This document shows positions 56,383-64,000 of a DNA stretch of 64,000 bases, in pieces. This DNA is from JBBROS01 sp965213845. GTDB taxonomy: Bacteria > Pseudomonadota > Alphaproteobacteria > Acetobacterales > Acetobacteraceae. The translations under genes and the position numbers were made by a program. The notes under the pieces are model-generated. The model was not told the origin of the DNA. It saw nothing but the letters and a program-made list of their open reading frames with translations, and searched no databases. Each line of letters starts with the position of its first letter. Within the stretch, counting starts at the first letter, position 1. The stretch lies in contig CBDCAI010000004.1 of the NCBI GenBank assembly GCA_965213845.1, positions 1,860,001 through 1,924,000 of the forward strand, written 5' to 3'.

Positions 56383-57815
56383 GTGAAGGGGCGACACGTG
56401 CCGGGGCGCTGATCCGGGCCGGGGTGCCGGCGGCGTGCCGGCCCTGGCCGCGGTTCACGCTCTCTTCGGCGGACTGGTTCCTTTTGGCGCGGATGCTGCC
56501 GGATGAGCCTGGCCTGGCCTTCGTGGCGCTGTGGGCGGATGCGGGCCACGTGCATGCGCTGTTCCAGGGCGAGGTGCCGGTGGTGGTGTCGACGGCGGTC
56601 GAGGCCGGGCTCTTTGCCGCGCTCTCGCCCGCCCGGCCCGGCGCCGCGTTGTTCGAACGGGCGGTCGCGGACCTGTGGGGCCACCAGGCGGCGGACGCGG
56701 TGGACGTGCGGCCCTGGCTCGATCACGGGACCTGGCCGCTGCTGCGCCCGATGTCGGACCGGCCGGTGCCGAACGCGGCGGCCCCGGCGCAGGCGGAGCC
56801 GGACGTGCCCGAGATGATCGACGGTCCGGGCGACGCCGTGCCGTTCGGGCCGTTATCGCCGGCTGTCGGGTTGGCGGGGCCGGCGCATTGGCGGCTGACG
56901 ATGGAGGGGGCGCGGGTGTGCGGCCTGGAGGCGCGGCTGGGCTATGCGCATCGAGGCGTGCTGGGCCTGATGCGGGGGAAGTCGGTGCAGGGTGCGGCGC
57001 GGCTGGCGGCGCGGATCGACGGGGCGGCGACGGTGGCGCATGCCGTGGCTTTCGCCCGGGCGGTGGAGGCCGCGTCGGGGGCCGAGGTGCCGCCGCGCGG
57101 GGCGGCGCTGCGGACCGTGCTGCTGGCGCTGGAGCGGGTGGCGGTGCGGCTGCACGACCTGCATGCGGTGGCCGCGGCGTGCGGCGCGGCGTGGCCCGCG
57201 CTGCCTGTCGCGCGGGAGCGGCTGTTGACGGCATGCGAGGCGGTGTTCGGGCATCGGCTGCTGATGGATGGGGTGCGGCCGGGAGGCGCGCCGGAGCCGG
57301 TGATGCCTGGCCTGGCGGGGCTGGACGCGGCTTTGGCGGCGGTGCCGGCGCTGGCGCGACGGTGGCCCCGGGTGGGGGTGCTGCCGGTCGGGGCGGCGAT
57401 CGCATGGGCGCCGGGCGGGGTGGTGGGCCGCGCCTCGGGGCAGCCGGACGGGGTTCGGGGTGCCGTGCTGGCGGAGGGCGATCTGGCGGCGCGAATGCGG
57501 CTGACGGCGCTGGCGCTGGCGGACGACGTGGCGGTGGCGCGGGCCGGGTTGCAGGCGCTACCGGCGGGGGAGGCCGGGCTGGTGCTGTCGCATGCGGAGG
57601 CGGAGGCGGAGGGGTTGGGGGTGGCCGAGGGGCCGCAGGGGCCGGTGTGGCACTGGGTGCGGCTGGCCAACGGCGTCGTGGCAGACGCGTTCGCGGTGGC
57701 CCCGGGGTGGCTGCATTTGCCGGCGCTGGAGCGGGCCACCCCGGGGTTGGCCTGGTCCGACGTCCCGGCCGTCGCGGCGTCATTCGGGGTGGGGGTGGCG
57801 GGGATGGACCTGTGA
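56379..57815 (+). CDS. Hydrogenase large-subunit/NuoCD-like protein lacking NiFe cysteines
   Basis: 478 residues. Residues 1-130 are a NuoC/30-kDa-like part and the rest is related to HyfG/HycE/NuoD: AHWRLTMEGARVCGLEARLG, YAHRGVLGLMRGKSVQGAAR. The VCGICG motif that binds NiFe is replaced by ARIDGAATVAHA and the C-terminal CxxC is replaced by SDVPAVAASF. Only isolated Cys remain. It therefore cannot hold the NiFe site. Overlaps both neighbours by 4 bp. Related cofactor-less complexes are called Ehr in the hydrogenase literature. Confidence 0.8.
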   Translation: MSEGATRAGALIRAGVPAACRPWPRFTLSSADWFLLARMLPDEPGLAFVALWADAGHVHALFQGEVPVVVSTAVEAGLFAALSPARPGAALFERAVADLWGHQAADAVDVRPWLDHGTWPLLRPMSDRPVPNAAAPAQAEPDVPEMIDGPGDAVPFGPLSPAVGLAGPAHWRLTMEGARVCGLEARLGYAHRGVLGLMRGKSVQGAARLAARIDGAATVAHAVAFARAVEAASGAEVPPRGAALRTVLLALERVAVRLHDLHAVAAACGAAWPALPVARERLLTACEAVFGHRLLMDGVRPGGAPEPVMPGLAGLDAALAAVPALARRWPRVGVLPVGAAIAWAPGGVVGRASGQPDGVRGAVLAEGDLAARMRLTALALADDVAVARAGLQALPAGEAGLVLSHAEAEAEGLGVAEGPQGPVWHWVRLANGVVADAFAVAPGWLHLPALERATPGLAWSDVPAVAASFGVGVAGMDL

Positions 57816-58294
57816 GCCTTGTGCCGGTCGATTCCGACCTGGTCGGCAGCCTGGTGGCCCGGCTGGACGCGGCGTCGCATGCGCGGCTGGGCCGCAGCCT
57901 GGCTGTGTATGCGGCGGCAGTCGGGGATTGCGGGGGGTGCGCGCTGGAATGGGCGATGCTGCGCTCGGCCGCGTACGGGCTGCTGCCGTTCGGGCTGACG
58001 GTGCAGGACACGCCGGTGGGGGCGGACGTGCTGCTGGTGACCGGGGCGATGACGCGGGTCCTGGTCGCGCCGGTGCAGCGGGCGCTGGCGGCCATGGCGC
58101 CGCCGTTCTGGGTGGTGGCGATCGGCGACTGCGCGCTGGATGGCGGCGTGTTCGCGGGCAGCGGGGCGGTGGCGGGGGGCGTGGGCGCGGCCGTGCCGGT
58201 GGACCTGGTGGTGCCGGGCTGCCCGCCCGCGCCGGCGACGATGCTGGCGGCGCTGCGGGCGCTGGTGGAGGCAAACGGTCCGGACGGGCGCTGA
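57812..58294 (+). CDS. NuoB/HycG-like iron-sulfur small subunit
   Basis: 160 residues. Unlike its partners it keeps the [4Fe-4S] ligands: GDCGGCALEWAMLRSAAYG, AIGDCALDGGVF and VVPGCPPAPATMLAALRAL. It starts with GTG overlapping the TGA of the large-subunit gene. It would carry one N2-type cluster in a complex with the three genes upstream. Hyf-type A, E and F subunits are absent. Confidence 0.85.
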   Translation: MSLVPVDSDLVGSLVARLDAASHARLGRSLAVYAAAVGDCGGCALEWAMLRSAAYGLLPFGLTVQDTPVGADVLLVTGAMTRVLVAPVQRALAAMAPPFWVVAIGDCALDGGVFAGSGAVAGGVGAAVPVDLVVPGCPPAPATMLAALRALVEANGPDGR

Positions 58295-58342
58295 CCTGGG
58301 TTCGGCTGGGATCAATCTGTCGTTACGATCAGCGCAACGCCG

Positions 58343-58838
58343 TATGACTGGACGCCGGCGAAGCGCACAGCAACCTCGCCAAGCACGGGGTGGACTTCAC
58401 GGCGGCGGAGGACTTCGAGTGGGCGAGCGCGCTGGTGGAAGCGGATACCCGCCATCACTGCGGAGAGGTACGGCTGCGGGCGCTCGGCTTGATCGGCATT
58501 CGCGTCCCCCTGATGATCTACACCATCCGCCGCTCGACTGGGATCATCAGCTTACGGGAGCCACTGACGAGGAGGCGGCGGCGATCCAGCGGGGGATCGC
58601 GCTCGATCCGGACGCTGCCGAGTTGGACGAGTCGTTCTTCCGCAATGCGCGGCCGGCGCAGGAGGTGATGCCGCCGGCGCTGTACGAGGCGCTGATCCGG
58701 CACCGGGGTGCCGGGCGGAAGCCGGCGAAGGCGCAGGTGACGATCCGCCTGGACCGGGATGTGCTGGAGGGCTTCCGGCCGCAGGGGCCTGGCTGGCAGA
58801 CGCGGGTGAACGAGATCCTCCGCAAGGCGCTGGGCTGA
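58343..58838 (+). pseudogene. Decayed BrnT/BrnA toxin-antitoxin locus
   Basis: BrnT-like toxin text is split across frames: YDWTPAKR at 58343-58366, then SNLAKHGVDFTAAEDFEWAS and HCGEVRLRALGLIG, IYTIRRSTGIISLR in the next frame, with the C-terminus missing. It runs directly into the BrnA-like antitoxin (EEAAAIQRGIALDPDAAELD, KAQVTIRLDRDVLEGFRPQG, GWQTRVNEILRKAL), whose own N-terminus is missing and whose frame also shifts near 58566. At least two single-base deletions and a junction deletion are needed. The BrnA part from 58569 to the stop at 58838 is otherwise open. Confidence 0.6.
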
Positions 58839-58841
58839 GGG

Positions 58842-59672
58842 CTACTTGCCGCGTGCGACGATCTGCGTCGGGTTGACGAAGCGCAGCGCGATCAGCAGCC
58901 AGATCAGCGTGGTGGCCATGTAGACGACCGCCATGGCGTCGATGGACTGCACGGCGCGGACTCCGGCGGCGAAGACGGCATAATAGAGGGCGACGACCAG
59001 GGTCTGGCTGGTGGGTCCGGCGACGAGGAACGTCAGCTCGAACATCGCGATGGTGCGGACCAGCACCAGCAGCAGCGCCGCCAGGATGCCCGGCAGCAGC
59101 AGCGGCAGCAGCACGTGCAGGAACAGCCGGGGGGTGCTGGCGCCGAAGACGCGTGCCGCGGCCTCGATGCGGGGGTCGATCTGCTCGATGAAGGGGATCA
59201 TGACCAGGATGACGAAGGGCACCGTGGGCACGAGGTTGGCGACGACGACGCCGGCGAGCGAGCCCGCCAGGTGCGTCTGATACAGCACGGTGGCGAGCGG
59301 GATGCCGAAGGTGATGGGCGGCACGAGCAGCGGCAGCAGGAACAGCAGCATGACGAGGCGCTTGCCGGGGAAGTCGCGCCGGGCGAGGGCGTAGGCGGCG
59401 GGTACGCCGAGCGCGCCGGCGAGGAACACGACGAGGAACACGACCTCGAAGGTGACGATCAGGACGTCGTCGAGCTGGAACTCGGTCCAGGCGGCGGCAT
59501 ACCAGCGGGTGGTGTAGCCCTGCGGGAGCCAGGCACGCAGCCAGCGGGTGGCGAAGGAGCTGGTGACGACGCTGGCGATGATGCCGAACAGGTTGACGAT
59601 GAAGAAGCCCACCAGCGTCCAGACGGCGGCGGCCCACAGCCGCTCCGTCAGCGTCTTGCCGCCGGCCGCCAT
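58842..59672 (-). CDS. ABC transporter permease (PotC-like)
   Basis: 276-residue inner-membrane permease with six helices; the EAA loop region is EAAARVFGASTPRLFLHVLL preceded by IEQIDPRI. It is the distal gene of a four-gene importer cluster and overlaps the upstream permease (TGATG). Closest in layout to spermidine/putrescine or 2-aminoethylphosphonate-type transporters. Confidence 0.9.
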   Translation of the reverse strand: MAAGGKTLTERLWAAAVWTLVGFFIVNLFGIIASVVTSSFATRWLRAWLPQGYTTRWYAAAWTEFQLDDVLIVTFEVVFLVVFLAGALGVPAAYALARRDFPGKRLVMLLFLLPLLVPPITFGIPLATVLYQTHLAGSLAGVVVANLVPTVPFVILVMIPFIEQIDPRIEAAARVFGASTPRLFLHVLLPLLLPGILAALLLVLVRTIAMFELTFLVAGPTSQTLVVALYYAVFAAGVRAVQSIDAMAVVYMATTLIWLLIALRFVNPTQIVARGK

Positions 59673-60553
59673 CAGCCTTTCCCGCCGCTGGTCGGGCCGC
59701 GGTACAGCAGGCCGCGGGCGCCCAGCACCAGCGCCACGATCGCCAGCTCGATCACGCCCATCAGCATGGCGATGGCCGAGGCCATGGCGTAGTCGTACTC
59801 CTCGAACGCGGCCTGGTAGGCGGCGATGGAGATGACGCGGGTGGGGCCGGCCGGGGCGCCGAGCAGGACGGCGGAGGGGAAGACGGAGAAGGCCTGCACG
59901 AAGGACAGGCAGAAGGTGATCGCCAGGCCCGGGATCAGCAGCGGCAGCAGGATGTGGCGGAAGCGGCTGGCTGGCCCGGCGCCCAGGGTGGCTGCGGCCC
60001 GTTCCAGCGCCGGGTCGATGCCGGTGAGGTAGGACAGGGTCAGCAGGAAGGTGAAGGGGAAACCGGTGATGAGCAGGCTGAGGAAGACGCCCCAGTAGTT
60101 GTGGATCAGCCGGATGGGCTGGTCGACCAGGCCTGCGGCCATCAGCGTGCGGTTGAACCAGCCCTGGGGGCCCAGGTAGTTGAGCAGGCCCTCGGCCACC
60201 AGCACCGTGCCGAGCGTGATGGGCACGACGAGGATGGTGGTCAGCAGCCGCTGCCGCCGCATCAGCCGGACGCGGCAGGCGATGGGCACGGCGAGTGCCA
60301 GGTTCAGCAGCGTGACCGGAACGGCGAGCACGAGGGTGCGCTCGATGGTGTCGTAGAGGAACGGGTCGGCGAAGAAGCGGGCGTAGTTGTGCAGCACGCC
60401 GCCCTCCTTCGGCTGGAACGACAGGACCAGGCCGTAGAGAAAGGGGTAGACGAAGGTCGCGACGAGGAAGATGGCGGCGGGCAGGACGAGAAGGGTGAGG
60501 CCGTCGATGCCGCGGGCCTGCAGGCGCTGGGCCAGGGGGGCCGGCGCCGTCAT
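59672..60553 (-). CDS. ABC transporter permease (PotB-like)
   Basis: 293 residues, six transmembrane helices. EAA loop: ERAAATLGAGPASRFRHILL; ATFVYPFLYGLVLSFQPKEG near the N-terminus. Pairs with the following permease to form the membrane channel. Four-base overlap with the ATPase gene at 60550-60553. Confidence 0.9.
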   Translation of the reverse strand: MTAPAPLAQRLQARGIDGLTLLVLPAAIFLVATFVYPFLYGLVLSFQPKEGGVLHNYARFFADPFLYDTIERTLVLAVPVTLLNLALAVPIACRVRLMRRQRLLTTILVVPITLGTVLVAEGLLNYLGPQGWFNRTLMAAGLVDQPIRLIHNYWGVFLSLLITGFPFTFLLTLSYLTGIDPALERAAATLGAGPASRFRHILLPLLIPGLAITFCLSFVQAFSVFPSAVLLGAPAGPTRVISIAAYQAAFEEYDYAMASAIAMLMGVIELAIVALVLGARGLLYRGPTSGGKG

Positions 60554-61617
60554 GCGGCGAAGACCAGCGTTTTCGCGGCAGCGGCAGCGAGCTGGATGGG
60601 GGTTCCGGGCGGGACGCCGGTCGGCGCGGCGAAAACCAGCTCCGTGCCGTCCGCCATGCGGGCAAAGCCGGTGTAGTCGTTGCCGCGGAACTCGGTGGAG
60701 ACGGCGGTGGCGGGCAGGCTGTCTGCGGTGCCGGGGCTGAGCACGAGGTCGTCGGGGCGGACGGCCAGGATGCAGGGAGCGCCGGGGGCGACGTCCTGCC
60801 GCAGCAGGCCGCGCAGCCGGGCGTCACCGACCGCGACCAGGGCCTGGTCCCCCTCGATGCCGACGAGGTGGCCAGGGACGGCGTTGCGGAAGCCCATGAA
60901 CGACGCGACGTCCAGGTGGTCCGGGCGGGCGAACAGCTCCGTGGGCGTGCCGACCTGGCGGATGATGCCGTCCTTCAGCACGACGATGCGGTCGGCCAGG
61001 CTGAGCGCCTCCTCCTGGTCGTGGGTGACGTAGATGGTGGTGGCGCCCAGCATGCCGTGGATGCGGCGGATCTCGGCCCGCATCTCGAGCCGGAGCTTGG
61101 CGTCGAGGTTGGAGAGCGGCTCGTCCATCAGCACCAGCGGCGGCTCGACGACGATGGCGCGGGCGATGGCGACCCGCTGCTGCTGTCCGCCGCTGAGCTG
61201 GCCCGGCAGCTTCTCCTCCTGGCCCTGCAGCCGCACGAGGGCGATGGCCTCGTCGACGCGCCGGGCCGCGGTGGCCTTGGGGATGCCGCGCATCATGAGG
61301 CCGAAGCCGACGTTGCGGCGGACCGTCATGTGCGGGAACAGGGCGTAGTTCTGGAACACCATGCCGAAGCCGCGCTGTTCGGGCCGCAGCGTGTCGATGC
61401 GGCGGTCGTCGAGCCAGATGCCGCCGCCGGTCGCCGGCAGCAGGCCCGCCAGGATGTTCAGCGTGGTGGACTTGCCGCAGCCGGAGGGGCCCAGCAGGGC
61501 GATGAACTCGCCCTGCCGGATGGTCAGCGTGATGTCGCGTAGCGCGTTGAGCGTGCCGAAGTCGCGGCTGAGCCGGTCGAATCGCAGCTCGTTGAAGGCG
61601 GCTGCGTGGATGGGCAC
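60550..61617 (-). CDS. ABC transporter ATP-binding protein (PotA-like)
   Basis: 355 residues. Walker A LLGPSGCGKSTTLNILAGLL, Q-loop NYALFPHMTVRRNVGFGL, signature LSGGQQQRVAIARAI, Walker B PLVLMDEPLSNLD, and a C-terminal TOBE domain. It starts with GTG directly after the TAG of the binding-protein gene. Energises import by the two permeases. Confidence 0.95.
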   Translation of the reverse strand: MPIHAAAFNELRFDRLSRDFGTLNALRDITLTIRQGEFIALLGPSGCGKSTTLNILAGLLPATGGGIWLDDRRIDTLRPEQRGFGMVFQNYALFPHMTVRRNVGFGLMMRGIPKATAARRVDEAIALVRLQGQEEKLPGQLSGGQQQRVAIARAIVVEPPLVLMDEPLSNLDAKLRLEMRAEIRRIHGMLGATTIYVTHDQEEALSLADRIVVLKDGIIRQVGTPTELFARPDHLDVASFMGFRNAVPGHLVGIEGDQALVAVGDARLRGLLRQDVAPGAPCILAVRPDDLVLSPGTADSLPATAVSTEFRGNDYTGFARMADGTELVFAAPTGVPPGTPIQLAAAAAKTLVFAA

Positions 61618-62817
61618 CTACTTCGCCTTCTTGCCGCCCACCTGTTCGTCCCACCGGCGGAAGGCGAGCACCATCTGGTCCGCGGCCAGCGGCAGCTCGT
61701 TGGGGGTGTCGGCGATGAGCTTGTCGTATTCGGGGCGGCCGAACTCGGCGACGACGTCCTGGCTTTCCTTGGGCGCCATGGACAGGGGGACGCCCTTCAC
61801 GGCGGGGCCGGGGTAGAAGTAGCCGTCATCCCAGGCGAAGGCCTGGGCGGGGCGGGACAGCATGAAGGCGACGAGGTCGAGCAGGACGGCGGTGCGCTCG
61901 GCATCGAGCCCCTTGGGGATGCACATGTAGTGGGCGTCGGTGACGAAGTGGAAGCCCTTCAGCAGGCTGATCTTCGCCTCCTTGGGCACGATGCCCAGGG
62001 CGCGGGGATTGATGTCCCACCCGGTCATGGTGGTCACGATGTCGCGGGAGCCTTCGCCCAATTCCTTGAACACGGGGCCGGTGCCGGTGGGGTAGTACTC
62101 GATGTTCTTGTCCAGCTCCTGCAGGTAGGACCAGGTCTTGTCCCAGCCCTTGATCGGGTCCTTCGGGTTGCTGTCGCCCAGGATGTAGGGCAGGCCCATG
62201 AGGAAGGCGCGGCCAGGGCCGGAGTTGGCGGGGCGGGCGTACATGAAGCGGTTCTTGTTGGCGCGGGTGAAGGCCAGCAGCTCCTCGGCGGAGGTGGGCG
62301 GGGTCTTCACGCGGTCGGGCATGTATTCCAGGATCGGGCCGCCCGGGGAGAAGCTGACGATGACGCCCTGGCCCTCGGCGAGCGCCTGCATCTTCATGGC
62401 ACCGTCGACCAGGGTGTCGGCCATGTTGGGCAGGCTGGCGGCGTGGGCGGGCAGCAGGTCCATCCAGATCTTCTGGTCGATGCCGGCGGCCAGGGCGTCC
62501 GTTCCGGTGAGCACCATGTCGATGTCGACGCGGTTGGCGGCCTGCTGGGCGCGCAGCTTGGACGGCAGCTCGGGGGCGGGCGCCTTGGTGAAGGTCATCT
62601 TGCCGACCATCTCGGGCTTGGCGCGGCGGTAGGCCTCGAAGGCCTTCTGCGTCAGGGCCAGGTTGCCGGCGACGTCGACGATGCTGAGGGCGAGCGGGGC
62701 TTTCGGCTTGGCGGCGGCCGGGGCGGCGCCTTGGGCGAATGCGGTTCGGTGCAGCGTGCCCAGGCTCAAGGCAGCGGCGCTGCCGAGGATTGTGCGGCGG
62801 GCGATCGTGTCGGTCAT
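61618..62817 (-). CDS. ABC transporter substrate-binding protein (PotD-like)
   Basis: 399 residues; leader ARRTILGSAAALSLGTLHRT ending AFA, twin-arginine type. Family 1/PotD-type pattern: IVDVAGNLALTQKAFEAYRR, GQGVIVSFSPGGPILEYMPD, ARPANSGPGRAFLMGLPYIL and GTGPVFKELGEGSRDIVTTM. First gene of the importer operon (binding protein, ATPase, permease, permease). Ligand unknown; the fold suits polyamines, Fe(III) or phosphonates. Confidence 0.92.
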   Translation of the reverse strand: MTDTIARRTILGSAAALSLGTLHRTAFAQGAAPAAAKPKAPLALSIVDVAGNLALTQKAFEAYRRAKPEMVGKMTFTKAPAPELPSKLRAQQAANRVDIDMVLTGTDALAAGIDQKIWMDLLPAHAASLPNMADTLVDGAMKMQALAEGQGVIVSFSPGGPILEYMPDRVKTPPTSAEELLAFTRANKNRFMYARPANSGPGRAFLMGLPYILGDSNPKDPIKGWDKTWSYLQELDKNIEYYPTGTGPVFKELGEGSRDIVTTMTGWDINPRALGIVPKEAKISLLKGFHFVTDAHYMCIPKGLDAERTAVLLDLVAFMLSRPAQAFAWDDGYFYPGPAVKGVPLSMAPKESQDVVAEFGRPEYDKLIADTPNELPLAADQMVLAFRRWDEQVGGKKAK

Positions 62818-63055
62818 GGTCGGTCTCCCTGGATCGGCATTTTCTTGATCCGGCGTGAAGCCAACCGGTTTCGAAGCGATTGCCAGGTTTCGGACACACG
62901 CGCCAGGGCGGCGTGGCGGCCGGGTGGAGAAATCCGTTTCGGCTCCTGGCGGGTGGCGCCATGGGGGGATGACGCGTGGCGCGTAGAACCCCTATGGTCC
63001 CTGCGATGACCCGGCGCGGCGCAACACTCGGCTTCGGAGCACGTTGAGCGTCTCC

Positions 63056-64000
63056 ATGGCCGATCCATCCCTCCCCTTGACACCCCCGGTCCATCCGCCG
63101 GGCATCGCCGGCCTGTCGTTGCCGGTATCGCGGGGCGAGCTGTGCGAATGCCATGATTGCGGCCTGTTCCAGCGGGTCGCGCGGCTGCGTCCGGGCCAGG
63201 TGGCGGAATGCGAGCGGTGCGCGGCGGTGCTGCGGCGGCGGCGGCGCAACAGCCTGGGCACCACCTTGGCGCTGGCCTGCTCCGGCCTGCTTTTGCTGCT
63301 GACGGCCGGGATCTCTCCGCTGATGGGTTTCCGCCTGGCCGGGCAGGAGCGGTTGACGACCCTGGTTCAGCTGCCGAGCGGGTTCGAGGCACAGAGCATG
63401 CCGCTGCTGGCCGTCGTGGTGGGGGCGACCACGCTGCTGGCGCCGTTCCTGCGGCTGTCGCTGACGATCCTGCTGCTGGCGGGCCTGCGGCGGCTGTCGC
63501 GTGGGACGCTGGTCGTGCTGGCCCGGCTGCGCGACGTGCTCACGCCCTGGGCGATGATCGAGGTGTTCATGCTGGGGCTGTTCGTCGCCTACACGCGGCT
63601 CGAGGCGAAGGCGACGGTGATGGTGGGGGGCGGGGTCTGGGCGCTGGGGGCCCTGATGCTGGTCACCGCCTGGGCCGACACCTGGTTGGACGAGCACGCG
63701 CTGTGGACCGCGATCGGGCGGCGGGGCCGGCCGGCGGCGCCGGCGCCCGAGGCGGCGGCGGGCCGGCTGATGGGGTGCGACTGCTGCCACCTGGTCAGCC
63801 GGGGGCGGCCGGGGCTGGCCTGCCCGCGTTGCGACACGCCGCTGCGGGACCGCAAGCCGCAGCCGATCAGCCGCAGCTGGGCGCTGATGATCGCCGCCGG
63901 CCTGTTGTACATCCCGGCCAACGCCTATCCCATCCTGACGTTGACCAGCCTGGGCCACGCGGTGCCGAGCACCATCCTGGGCGGGGTGCAGGAGCTGATC
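63056..64000 (+). CDS. Paraquat-inducible protein A (PqiA), partial
   Basis: Inner-membrane PqiA family protein, 315 residues visible; the C-terminus is outside the window. Two zinc-ribbon-like Cys motifs: CECHDCGLFQRV with CERCAAVL, and GCDCCHLVSRG with CPRCDTPL, each followed by a hydrophobic helix bundle (GTTLALACSGLLLLLTAGIS; WALMIAAGLLYIPANAYPIL). Members work with PqiB-type MCE proteins in lipid transport and envelope stress. The 238-bp gap upstream, divergent from the binding-protein gene, holds no gene I can support. Confidence 0.9.
   Translation, partial: MADPSLPLTPPVHPPGIAGLSLPVSRGELCECHDCGLFQRVARLRPGQVAECERCAAVLRRRRRNSLGTTLALACSGLLLLLTAGISPLMGFRLAGQERLTTLVQLPSGFEAQSMPLLAVVVGATTLLAPFLRLSLTILLLAGLRRLSRGTLVVLARLRDVLTPWAMIEVFMLGLFVAYTRLEAKATVMVGGGVWALGALMLVTAWADTWLDEHALWTAIGRRGRPAAPAPEAAAGRLMGCDCCHLVSRGRPGLACPRCDTPLRDRKPQPISRSWALMIAAGLLYIPANAYPILTLTSLGHAVPSTILGGVQELI

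Noticed and set aside
53502..56726. A 1074-codon minus-strand open frame over the hydrogenase-like operon
   Set aside because: Low-complexity Arg/Pro/His-rich translation, antisense to genes with consistent 4-bp couplings.
53778..58294. Functional NiFe hydrogenase-4
   Set aside because: Both NiFe-binding cysteine pairs are absent in the large subunit and no hyp maturation genes are nearby.
58569..58838. Intact stand-alone BrnA antitoxin gene
   Set aside because: No start codon with ribosome-binding site at the expected N-terminus, and its first residues are in the toxin's frame; treated as part of the decayed locus.

Overview
The window is very GC-rich DNA (roughly 70% by eye) with tightly packed operons. 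Many genes overlap by 4 bp (ATGA/GTGA) and alternative GTG/TTG starts are common. Gene content points to an alphaproteobacterium, most likely an Acetobacteraceae/Rhodospirillales member: an sdhCDAB operon, SecB, ZapE, PEP-CTERM proteins, paaABCDE, many ABC-transporter binding proteins, CaiB-type CoA-transferases, and a tRNA-Arg(CCT) interrupted by a group I intron. The taxonomic call is inference; no rRNA or other marker is present to confirm it.

Layout. 0-8.6 kb (minus strand): the start of a family 5 ABC binding protein, a GH63-like glucosidase and glycogen debranching enzyme pair, an unknown secreted protein, a VOC protein and an acyl-CoA dehydrogenase. 8.7-10.4 kb: an AT-richer island with a frameshifted PD-(D/E)XK nuclease-like toxin and a following orphan gene. 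10.4-14.7 kb: sdhCDAB and a tyrosine phosphatase. 14.7-18.4 kb: remnants of a ParE-like toxin and a GST, then a CaiB/CMD/enoyl-CoA hydratase operon. 18.5-22.5 kb: MFS transporter, LolA-like protein, a class I glutamine-amidotransferase-type (C26) hydrolase, an unknown gene with its own good promoter, and a truncated second copy of the C26 gene. 22.5-29.9 kb: branched-chain-type binding protein, paaEDCBA (minus), and a LysR regulator divergent from pirin and wrbA.

30-35 kb: gene remnants, a PCC/DUF296 protein with in-frame repeats, an acyl-CoA ligase and a YeeE/YedE transporter. 34.6-37.8 kb: a Rieske oxygenase followed by an N,N-dimethylformamidase-type large subunit. 37.8-48.5 kb: two polytopic membrane proteins (one GT39-like), SecB, a 2OG-Fe(II) oxygenase, ZapE, a DHA2-type MFS transporter overlapping a glycosyltransferase-like gene with a 12-bp repeat tail, and an APC permease. 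48.7-53.8 kb: two PEP-CTERM proteins flanking the intron-containing tRNA, a BKACE enzyme, an M19 dipeptidase and an aldo/keto reductase.

53.8-58.3 kb holds a compact four-gene operon resembling membrane-bound group 4 hydrogenase/complex I modules. It has lost the NiFe cysteines and apparently the proton-path Lys/Glu residues. After a decayed BrnT/BrnA locus, a complete PotABCD-like ABC transporter (minus strand) and the start of a PqiA-like gene close the window.

The most notable items are the group I intron in tRNA-Arg(CCT), the cofactor-less hydrogenase-like operon, the frameshifted toxin-like nuclease locus, and an amylo-alpha-1,6-glucosidase whose conserved N-terminus has no ATG/GTG/TTG start.
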